11,767 nt of DNA from an uncultured bacterium (GTDB taxonomy: Bacteria > Actinomycetota > Coriobacteriia > Coriobacteriales > Coriobacteriaceae): assembly GCA_905215195.1 (NCBI GenBank), contig CAJMPF010000028.1, forward strand, positions 1-11,767, given 5' to 3'. Within the stretch, counting starts at the first letter, position 1. Each line of letters starts with the position of its first letter. A program made the position numbers and the translations under genes. Below the pieces are notes generated by a model. It made no database searches, was not told the origin of the DNA, and was given only the letters and a program-made list of their open reading frames with translations. Shown here piece by piece: positions 6,160-11,767 of the stretch.

Positions 6160-6250
6160 TGGCGGAGGAGGAGGGATTCGAACCCTCGTGACCTTATACA
6201 GGCCAAACGGTTTTCGAGACCGCCGCATTCAACCACTCTGCCACCCCTCC
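6160..6250 (-). tRNA. tRNA-Ser(CGA)
   Basis: This is a 91-nt type II tRNA with encoded CCA at its 3' end (6160-6162). Acceptor GGAGGGG pairs with CTCCTCC, with one G-T pair, and the discriminator is G. The anticodon stem GCGGT/ACCGT closes loop CTCGAAA, giving anticodon CGA, which reads UCG. The T-arm is GAGGG-TTCGAAT-CCCTC. The long variable arm includes GGCC...GGTC, as expected for serine tRNA. It lies 48 bases downstream of tRNA-Ser(GGA), on the same strand. Confidence 0.96.
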
Positions 6251-6257
6251 GCGTGGG

Positions 6258-6289
6258 GTAAAAACAAAGCAGGCACTAAGGCCTGCTTT
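6258..6289 (-). terminator. Terminator-like hairpin between the two tRNA-Ser genes
   Basis: On the minus strand a 9-bp perfect stem AAAGCAGGC / GCCTGCTTT (arms at 6281-6289 and 6266-6274) with a 6-nt loop is followed by GTTTTTAC. It should end most transcripts from tRNA-Ser(GGA). The downstream tRNA-Ser(CGA) would then depend on read-through or on a promoter I cannot see. Confidence 0.85.
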
Positions 6290-6298
6290 GGAATTAAC

Positions 6299-6389
6299 TG
6301 GCGGAGAGTCAGGGATTTGAACCCTGGAGACGCTTTTGACGCCTACACGATTTCCAATCGTGCTCCTTCGGCCACTCGGACAACTCTCC
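6299..6389 (-). tRNA. tRNA-Ser(GGA)
   Basis: This is a 91-nt type II tRNA with encoded CCA (6299-6301). The acceptor GGAGAGT pairs perfectly with ACTCTCC, and the discriminator is G. Loop TTGGAAA gives anticodon GGA, reading UCC/UCU. The anticodon stem is ACGAT/ATCGT. The T-arm CAGGG-TTCAAAT-CCCTG is perfect, and the long variable arm GGCGTC...GACGCC-like is typical of serine tRNA. Confidence 0.96.
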
Positions 6390-6405
6390 GTTAAATGCGA
6401 AAGTC

Positions 6406-6434
6406 AGTATACACGAGGAATCGCAAAGTGCAAA
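6406..6434 (-). promoter_or_regulatory. Promoter of the tRNA-Ser genes
   Basis: On the minus strand TATACT (6411-6406) is a strong -10 element. TTTGCA (6434-6429) lies 17 bp upstream, or TTGCAC at 16 bp. Predicted initiation near 6399 is about 10 bases before the mature tRNA-Ser(GGA) 5' end. Confidence 0.7.
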
Positions 6435-6793
6435 CAGAAAAGTTGGCATTTTTTAAAACGCTTGGCCGCGCTTGGCGTTGCAGTGGGGTTTGAGGTGCCA
6501 AAAAACGGCTTCCGACCAGCGTGGTTGATCAACTCAATTGTTCAAAAGGGGTATTCATAAGCGACTTGGCAATGAATTTAAAAATCTTTGGGTGGTGCTG
6601 TGGACCACTGGTATGCATTTTGCGACCACAGCCTTGTGCCCGTTGACCTGCGGCTTGGCTCAGCTTGTCCCCACGGCACCGTATCTTGTCCACAGATCTG
6701 TCAAGCTTTTGGTCAGCATTTGGTTGGAATACGCATGAAGAGCCGTGTAAGCATGGGCATATGTGGAGGTCATGAGGTTGTAGCTGCATATTC
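6435..6793. other. Lower-GC spacer between tRNA-Ser and the rpsF operon
   Basis: No supported gene is seen. The stretch is visibly poorer in G+C than the flanking genes and has AT-rich blocks around 6450-6460 and 6575-6590. Notable features are the palindrome GTTGATCAAC (6524-6533), the inverted repeat GCTGTGG/CCACAGC (6597-6603 and 6626-6632) and DnaA-box-like sites, listed separately. Short frames lack ribosome binding sites. Confidence 0.5.
6599..6694. promoter_or_regulatory. Cluster of three DnaA-box-like sites
   Basis: TTGTCCACA at 6686-6694 (plus) is identical to the box favoured by Streptomyces and Mycobacterium DnaA. TTGTCCCCA at 6665-6673 (plus) and TGGTCCACA at 6599-6607 (minus) each differ at one base. 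Three sites within 96 bp, upstream of an operon carrying ssb and followed by dnaB, suggest either DnaA-dependent regulation or a replication-origin-related region. dnaA and dnaN are not in the window, so oriC is not claimed. Confidence 0.45.
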
Positions 6794-6822
6794 TTGCAGC
6801 CTGGGAGGTTGAAAGATATTAT
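6794..6822 (+). promoter_or_regulatory. Candidate promoter of the rpsF operon
   Basis: TTGCAG (6794-6799) is separated by exactly 17 bp from TATTAT (6817-6822). The -10 matches five of six consensus positions and the -35 matches three. Initiation near 6829 would give a leader of about 65 nt before rpsF. The -35 overlaps a 6-bp hairpin GCTGCA/TGCAGC (6783-6800). Confidence 0.55.
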
Positions 6823-6838
6823 TACCAAGTCTTTTCCT

Positions 6839-6867
6839 GCTTCAGGCGCACCTTCACGACCTGAAGC
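6839..6867 (+). promoter_or_regulatory. Leader hairpin upstream of rpsF
   Basis: GCTTCAGG (6839-6846) pairs perfectly with CCTGAAGC (6860-6867) around a 13-nt loop, 26 bases before the rpsF start codon. Leaders of rpsF operons in many bacteria bind the S6:S18 complex for autoregulation. The position fits, but I cannot see the CCG-containing bulge expected of that motif, so the assignment is only suggested. Confidence 0.45.
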
Positions 6868-6893
6868 CACATTTGCCCAGAGGAGGTGACAAT

Positions 6894-7187
6894 ATGAAGG
6901 CTTATGAACTGCTGTTCTTTGTTGACCCGTCGCTCGACCCCGAGACTCGTCTCGCTGTTATGAAGCGTATCGATACCACGATCGCTGAGGGCGCTGGCAA
7001 GGTCGACTCCGTTGACGAGTGGGGCAAGCGCAAGCTCGCCTACGAGATCAACGACCTCACCGATGGTGACTACACCCTCATCAACTTCCACGCAGATCCT
7101 ACCCAGATCGCCGAGCTTGATCGCGTCCTGCGCATCACCGACGCTGTGGTCCGCCACATGATCGTCCGTCGCGACGACCAGGAGTAA
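6894..7187 (+). CDS. rpsF: 30S ribosomal protein S6
   Basis: This 97-residue S6 has the usual length for the family. It begins MKAYELLFFVDPSL, the conserved first strand, and continues with KVDSVDEWGKRKLAYEI (37-52), typical of the family. The later strand is GDYTLINFHAD (58-68) and the terminal helix/strand reads ITDAVVRHMIVRRD. S6 binds S18 on the 30S platform, and S18 is encoded two genes downstream. I chose ATG 6894 because a full-strength ribosome binding site AGGAGGTGA (6881-6889) precedes it. An upstream in-frame TTG at 6873 would translate through that site and is rejected. First gene of the rpsF-ssb-rpsR-rplI operon. Confidence 0.98.
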   Translation: MKAYELLFFVDPSLDPETRLAVMKRIDTTIAEGAGKVDSVDEWGKRKLAYEINDLTDGDYTLINFHADPTQIAELDRVLRITDAVVRHMIVRRDDQE

Positions 7188-7235
7188 GACTGTCGTTTTG
7201 GACTGGGCTTGTGCCCCAAGAGGAAGTAGTGAGTT

Positions 7236-7688
7236 ATGAGCATCAATCGAGTGAACATCACCGGTAACCTCACCCGCGATCCCGAGCTGCGCGCCACCGC
7301 CGGCGGAACCCAGGTTCTGTCCTTTGGCGTCGCCGTGAACGATCGTCGCCGCAACGCGCAGACTGGCGAGTGGGAGGACTATCCCAACTTTGTCGACTGC
7401 ACTATGTTCGGCACCCGCGCCGAGGCCGTGAGCCGTTTCCTGGCAAAGGGAAACAAGGTCGCGATCGAGGGCAAGCTGCGCTACAGCTCTTGGGAGCGCG
7501 ACGGTCAGCGCAGGAGCAAGCTTGAGGTCATCGTCGATGAGATCGAGTTTATGAGCTCCCGTGGTGGCCAGGGTGGCTACGATCAGGGCGGTTACGCCCC
7601 CGCAGCTCCCGCGCCCACAGCACGTCCTGCCGCACCGGTGGCCACGCCGCCCGCGGTCGACGTCTACGATGAGGACATCCCGTTCTAA
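7236..7688 (+). CDS. ssb: Single-stranded DNA-binding protein
   Basis: This 150-residue SSB has an N-terminal OB-fold (about 1-107) starting MSINRVNITGNLTRDPELR, with the core strands VLSFGVAVNDRR, NFVDCTMFGTRAE and KVAIEGKLRYSSWERDG. The linker (about 108-142) is Gly/Gln then Pro/Ala rich. The last residues DEDIPF form the conserved acidic tip that recruits replication and repair partners. It protects single-stranded DNA at the fork, where the DnaB helicase encoded further down also works. The gene follows rpsF by 48 bases. Its purine-rich site GAGGA (7220-7224) lies somewhat far from ATG 7236 (11 bases). Length and order match the standard rpsF-ssb-rpsR operon. Confidence 0.98.
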   Translation: MSINRVNITGNLTRDPELRATAGGTQVLSFGVAVNDRRRNAQTGEWEDYPNFVDCTMFGTRAEAVSRFLAKGNKVAIEGKLRYSSWERDGQRRSKLEVIVDEIEFMSSRGGQGGYDQGGYAPAAPAPTARPAAPVATPPAVDVYDEDIPF

Positions 7689-7714
7689 GGGTGTTCACCT
7701 ATTTTTGAGTGAGA

Positions 7715-7740
7715 GGCGGCTTCGGTTCGCCGAAGTTGCC
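7715..7740 (+). other. Intercistronic 11-bp hairpin with TTCG loop, ssb-rpsR
   Basis: GGCGGCTTCGG (7715-7725) pairs with CCGAAGTTGCC (7730-7740) across all 11 positions, two of them G-T, with a TTCG tetraloop. There is no T-tract after it and the rpsR ribosome binding site begins six bases later. It is therefore more likely an mRNA stability, processing or translational control element than a terminator. Confidence 0.6.
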
Positions 7741-7759
7741 AAATGAAAGGTATTTTGAC

Positions 7760-8026
7760 ATGGCTAATGATTTTTCTGCACGTCAGCCGCGTCGTAAGTA
7801 CTGCCAGTTCTGCAAGGAGAACACTGAGTTCATCGACTATAAGGACACTCAGCTTCTCCGTAAGTACATGACCGACCGTGGCAAGATCAAGCCCCGTCGC
7901 GTCACTGGCGCTTGCACGCAGCATCAGCATGACATCGCCAACGCCATCAAGCGCGCCCGCGAGATGGCTCTCCTGCCGTACACCGTCCCCGTGGTTTCCT
8001 CTCGTGGCAACCGCGACCGCGGCTAA
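7760..8026 (+). CDS. rpsR: 30S ribosomal protein S18, zinc-binding type
   Basis: This 88-residue S18 carries the family core YKDTQLLRKYMTDRGKIKPRR (27-47) and the C-terminal helix IANAIKRAREMALLPY. Cysteines at 15 and 18 (CQFC) with Cys52 and nearby His55/His57 fit a zinc-coordinating form. S18 pairs with S6 on the 30S platform. The start is ATG 7760, preceded by AAAGG (7746-7750) nine bases upstream. An in-frame upstream extension to 7709 would run through the hairpin and lacks homology. The gene lies 71 bases after ssb and 15 bases before rplI. Confidence 0.97.
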   Translation: MANDFSARQPRRKYCQFCKENTEFIDYKDTQLLRKYMTDRGKIKPRRVTGACTQHQHDIANAIKRAREMALLPYTVPVVSSRGNRDRG

Positions 8027-8041
8027 GAAGGGAGACGCATC

Positions 8042-8581
8042 ATGAAGGTTATTCTTCTCGATGAGATCAAGGGCAAGGGCGGCGAGGGTGACGTCGTAGA
8101 GGTCGCTCAGGGTTACGCTGAGAACTTCCTGTTCCCCAAGAAGCTCGCTGTTGCCGCCACCAAGGGCAACCTCAAGCAGCTTGACGAGCGTCGCAACAAC
8201 ATCGCCAAGCGCGAGGCCGTCCGTCTGGCTACCGCCAACGAGACCAAGGCTGCCTTCGAGGGCAAGACGGTCACCGTTGACGTCAAGGTCGGCGACGAGG
8301 GCATCCTCTTTGGCTCCGTTACCGCCGCTATGATCGCTGACGCCATCAAGACTCAGCTCGGTATGGACATCGACCGCAAGCGCGTCGAGCTCGGTAAGCC
8401 CATCAAGGTTGCCGGTGCCCACACCGTTGCCATCTCGCTGTACCGCGAGATCAAGGCCGAGGTTGTCGTTCTCGTCGGCGTTACCGCCGAGGAGCTCGCT
8501 TCCGAGGCTGAGGTCGAGGAGGCCGCTGAGGTCGCCGAGGCCGAGACCGCCGAGGTCGAGACTGAGGCTGCTGCCGAGTAG
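8042..8581 (+). CDS. rplI: 50S ribosomal protein L9 with extended acidic tail
   Basis: This 179-residue protein contains the L9 N-terminal domain MKVILLDEIKGKGGEGDVVEV with the signature QGYAENFLFPKKLA (23-36). It continues with the long connecting helix (about 41-75) and the C-terminal rRNA-binding domain (about 76-148). Typical L9 has about 148-150 residues. Here a tail of about 30 residues, made almost only of Glu, Ala, Val and Thr, follows from 149. L9 binds 23S rRNA at the L1 stalk base and helps hold the reading frame. ATG 8042 has GGAG (8031-8034) seven bases upstream. It is the last gene of the rpsF operon, ending 32 bases before the terminator stem. Confidence 0.97.
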   Translation: MKVILLDEIKGKGGEGDVVEVAQGYAENFLFPKKLAVAATKGNLKQLDERRNNIAKREAVRLATANETKAAFEGKTVTVDVKVGDEGILFGSVTAAMIADAIKTQLGMDIDRKRVELGKPIKVAGAHTVAISLYREIKAEVVVLVGVTAEELASEAEVEEAAEVAEAETAEVETEAAAE

Positions 8582-8613
8582 CATTTGCTGCAACGCAACA
8601 ATCTTGTTCTAAG

Positions 8614-8653
8614 AAGGGCGCTCTGGGAAACCAGGGCGCCCTTTTGTTTTTTT
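8614..8653 (+). terminator. Terminator of the rpsF-ssb-rpsR-rplI operon
   Basis: A 13-bp stem AAGGGCGCTCTGG / CCAGGGCGCCCTT (8614-8626 and 8631-8643, one T-G pair) with a GAAA tetraloop is followed by a long interrupted T-tract ending at 8653. It is very strong and separates dnaB from the ribosomal protein operon. Confidence 0.95.
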
Positions 8654-8689
8654 GCGCTGAGTGAGTGTCATGGCGAACGTTGCGCCGAA

Positions 8690-8705
8690 GTCCTATATAC
8701 AGGAC
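8690..8705. promoter_or_regulatory. Palindromic site GTCCT-N6-AGGAC upstream of dnaB
   Basis: Perfect 5-bp arms (8690-8694 and 8701-8705) surround ATATAC. The AT centre contains TATATA/TATACA that could be a -10 element, though only weak -35 matches are found 17 bp upstream. It could be an operator over a promoter. It lies about 100 bases before the dnaB start, in the spacer after the rplI terminator. Confidence 0.4.
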
Positions 8706-8764
8706 CGTTCATCCGTTTGGTTCGGTGATGATTGGCGGCGCGCGGCGCGTTTTGGGACCATGGC

Positions 8765-8773
8765 TGATACTAT
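8765..8773 (+). promoter_or_regulatory. Candidate extended -10 promoter of dnaB
   Basis: TGATACTAT (8765-8773) has the TGn extension followed by TACTAT. It lies 33 bases before the dnaB start codon and downstream of a strong terminator, where a promoter is needed. No good -35 is visible, which is tolerable for an extended -10 promoter but lowers certainty. Confidence 0.4.
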
Positions 8774-8806
8774 GGATGCTCGCAAGCGATATGAATGAGG
8801 ATGCTC

Positions 8807-10198
8807 ATGGCATATGACGATAGGGAGACCGGGCTGACGGTTGAGGACCGCGGCTCAAAGTTGGGTCTTCCCCAAAACCAAGATGCAGAGGCCAATGTAC
8901 TGGCCGCTATGCTGCTATCGCCCGAGGTGGTCGAGGAGGCCCAGGTCGAGCTGCAGCCCGATGACTTCTACCGGCCCATTCATAAGACCATCTATACCGC
9001 GATGGTCGATATGTACAACAGCCGCATTCCCATCGACTCCATCTCGCTGATCGATTACCTGCGAAGCATCAACAAGCTCGACGCCGTGGGCGGCGAGGCG
9101 TACATTTTGGAGCTGATGGGTCAGACCCTGTCGCTCGTCAACTGGCAGCACCATGCCGCCATCGTTCGCCGCGATTCGATGCTGCGCGAGCTGATCGGCG
9201 CCACCAACGAGATCAACGCGCTGGCATATAACGCCCCCACCGACACCAAAGAGGTTGTCGAGCTGGCCGAGAGCAAGCTGCTCAAGGTCACGGCACGCGA
9301 GGTCAAGTCGAGCTACAAGACGCTGACCGAGTTTATGGTCGAGGCCTATAACGAGGCCGAGGAAGTGTGCCAGGCCGGTGGCCAGGCTGCGGGCGTGCCC
9401 ACGGGCTTCCCGTCGCTCGACCGCATGCTCATGGGTTTTCGCGAAGGCCAGCTCATCATCATCGGCGCCCGTCCTGCTGTAGGTAAGACGTCGTTCGCTC
9501 TGAACCTGGCACTTAACGCTGCCGCTGCTGGTTATACCGTCGGCTTCTTCTCGCTGGAGATGTCGGGCAAAGAAATTGCCCAGCGTCTGATTTGCGCCTA
9601 CGCCATGATCTCGATTAGTGACTTCCGCATGGGCCGCATTAGCCCCGAACAGTGGGCCAACATCAACGAGGCCACGCAGACCTTGTCTAAGCTCGATATT
9701 CTGATTGACGATACGCCCGGCACCACAGTGACCGAGATTCGCGCCAAGAGCCGCCGCATGCTCCATAACAAGGAGAAGGCAATCATCATCCTGGACTACC
9801 TGCAGCTGGTGAGTCCTCCGCCGGGACGCCGCTCCGAGAGCCGTACCGTCGAGGTTTCGGAGATGTCGCGTGGTCTGAAGATCATGGCCAAGGAGCTCAA
9901 GATCCCGCTCATCGCGCTGTCGCAGCTGTCACGTCAGGTCGAATCCCGTACCGGCAAGCGCCCGCAGCTTTCCGACCTTCGTGAATCGGGCTCCATCGAG
10001 CAGGACGCCGATATCGTTATGTTCTTGGACCGCTCCGCCGATGAGGCCGAGGCCTCGCGCGACGATCGACCCGACGAGGGCGTCACGCGTATCGTCGTGG
10101 CCAAGAACCGTTCGGGCCCGATCGGCGACGTCGACCTGATGTTCCTGCCGGCATCCACCAAGTTCTATGAGCTTGATGGGGCACATGCCGAGGAGTAG
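8807..10198 (+). CDS. dnaB: Replicative DNA helicase DnaB
   Basis: This 463-residue RecA-fold hexameric helicase unwinds DNA at the replication fork. The N-terminal domain starts around LPQNQDAEANVLAAMLL (21-37) and includes DDFYRPIHKTIY. A linker helix follows (about 145-185). The ATPase domain has Walker A GARPAVGKT (220-228), Walker B IIILDYLQL (326-334) and the downstream sensor block ALSQLSRQVESR (370-381) with LRESGSIEQDAD (391-402). No intein is present, although dnaB is a frequent intein site. Three in-frame ATGs lie at 8795, 8801 and 8807. I chose 8807 because GAGGA (8797-8801) is correctly placed only for it. It is cut off from rplI by a terminator, so it probably has its own promoter. 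Confidence 0.98.
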   Translation: MAYDDRETGLTVEDRGSKLGLPQNQDAEANVLAAMLLSPEVVEEAQVELQPDDFYRPIHKTIYTAMVDMYNSRIPIDSISLIDYLRSINKLDAVGGEAYILELMGQTLSLVNWQHHAAIVRRDSMLRELIGATNEINALAYNAPTDTKEVVELAESKLLKVTAREVKSSYKTLTEFMVEAYNEAEEVCQAGGQAAGVPTGFPSLDRMLMGFREGQLIIIGARPAVGKTSFALNLALNAAAAGYTVGFFSLEMSGKEIAQRLICAYAMISISDFRMGRISPEQWANINEATQTLSKLDILIDDTPGTTVTEIRAKSRRMLHNKEKAIIILDYLQLVSPPPGRRSESRTVEVSEMSRGLKIMAKELKIPLIALSQLSRQVESRTGKRPQLSDLRESGSIEQDADIVMFLDRSADEAEASRDDRPDEGVTRIVVAKNRSGPIGDVDLMFLPASTKFYELDGAHAEE

Positions 10199-10225
10199 GA
10201 CAGGCGCCCGTTGCACGGGTATACT
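10197..10225 (+). promoter_or_regulatory. Promoter of purA, overlapping the dnaB stop
   Basis: AGGACA (10197-10202) matches four of six -35 positions and lies exactly 17 bp before TATACT (10220-10225), a five-of-six -10 match. The -35 shares two bases with the dnaB stop codon. Initiation near 10232 would give a leader of about 60 nt. I see no riboswitch in that leader. Confidence 0.65.
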
Positions 10226-10291
10226 GGGAATGTTTTGTGCTTCTGCGTGCCGGCGTGGCGCGTAGGCAGTCCATGAATGTAAGGAGTAAAC

Positions 10292-11398
<1,107 letters not shown>

Positions 11399-11767
11399 AA
11401 ATTGTTGGCTCGTATGCGGGGAATGAGTACGTATGATGAAGGGTACAGGAAATTACTGGAAGAACTGGTGCCGGGGATTCCTGAAACTTCGGTTATTTGT
11501 CCGCCTTTCTATTGCGATCATGGGGACGGAATCAAGCTAGGCGAGCATGTGTTTGTCAATGCTAACTGCACATTTCTGGACGGCGGATATATCACGATTG
11601 GTGCTCATACGCTTATCGGGCCTTGTGTGCAGATTTACACACCGCATCATCCGATGGATTATTTGGAAAGAAGAGGCTCCAAGGAATACGCTTATCCGGT
11701 GGCGGTTGGTGAGGACTGCTGGATTGGTGGCGGAGCTATTATATGTCCCGGTGTGACGATTGGTGAT
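11399..11767 (+). CDS. Sugar O-acetyltransferase (maltose/galactoside type), 5'-truncated and cut by the window edge
   Basis: From about 11399 the frame encodes a left-handed beta-helix acetyltransferase of the Maa/LacA family, which transfers acetyl from acetyl-CoA to sugars. Seen in order are the N-terminal helix remnant (KKLLARMRGM), PPFYCDHGDGIKLGEHVFVNANCTFLD, hexapeptide-type strands (ITIGAHTLIG), YTPHHPMD with the expected catalytic His (fused-frame residue 453), and WIGGGAIICPGVTIGD. Roughly the first 25-30 residues of the family are absent and the C-terminus lies outside the window. Codon use differs sharply from purA: six GAA against two GAG, plus AGA, AGG, ATA and TTA codons. The first 120 bases are about 47 percent GC by hand count, against about 58 percent in the 120 before the junction. 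This points to DNA of different origin. Confidence 0.88.

Noticed and set aside
5916..6394. Short frames over the hairpin element and tRNA-Ser genes
   Set aside because: They translate tRNA genes and palindromes (GIRTLV- and EEGFEP-type products), a known source of false hypothetical proteins.
6529..6870. 113-codon minus-strand frame and small plus-strand frames in the pre-rpsF spacer
   Set aside because: They have no ribosome binding sites, their composition is unlike the local genes, and they overlap promoter and DnaA-box-like sites.
6435..6893. Full chromosomal origin (oriC)
   Set aside because: Three DnaA-box-like sites and lower GC are suggestive, but dnaA/dnaN are absent from the window and the boxes are few, so only a regulatory cluster is reported.
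8807..10198. Intein in DnaB
   Set aside because: The Walker A region and the later helicase motifs are contiguous and the length is normal.

Overview
The window looks like chromosomal DNA from a GC-rich Gram-positive gut actinobacterium, most likely Coriobacteriia and probably Collinsella. Three things point there: a strong GAG/GAC/GCC/CTG codon bias, the Actinomycetota-type DnaA box TTGTCCACA, and the family content and gene order. The genus is a judgement from protein style, not a database match. Most of the window is core housekeeping DNA. No CRISPR array, phage, transposase or defence locus is visible.

Layout. Positions 95-260 hold a solitary tRNA-Ile(GAU) with its own promoter and terminator. 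Positions 399-1769 hold a compact three-gene plus-strand unit: a DUF151/bifunctional-nuclease-family protein, a small predicted membrane protein that starts on the base after the first gene's stop, and an acidic protein of unknown function. typA/bipA (1887-3725) follows and ends at a bidirectional terminator plus a REP-like palindrome. Convergent to it on the minus strand are a secreted/membrane bactofilin-like protein (3855-5000) and a TRIC/UPF0126 membrane channel-like protein (5108-5797). Next comes a gene-free stretch with a roughly 135-bp multi-hairpin element carrying a copy of a tRNA-Ser T-arm. After it are two minus-strand tRNA-Ser genes, CGA and GGA, each with a terminator.

A spacer of about 500 bp with visibly lower GC (6390-6893) holds a small cluster of DnaA-box-like sites, a promoter candidate and a leader hairpin. 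It precedes the classic rpsF-ssb-rpsR-rplI operon, which ends at a strong terminator. dnaB (8807-10198) and purA (from 10292) follow with their own promoter candidates. These genes link ribosome assembly (S6, S18, L9, the TypA GTPase), replication (SSB, DnaB helicase) and purine synthesis (PurA).

The right edge is anomalous. At about 11393-11400 the purA frame runs, without frameshift or stop, into the middle of a maltose/galactoside-type sugar O-acetyltransferase. Base composition and codon use switch abruptly at the same point. PurA loses its C-terminal GTP-contact region and the acetyltransferase loses its N-terminus. An assembly or recombination chimera is the most economical explanation; a true gene fusion is possible but would need read-level proof.
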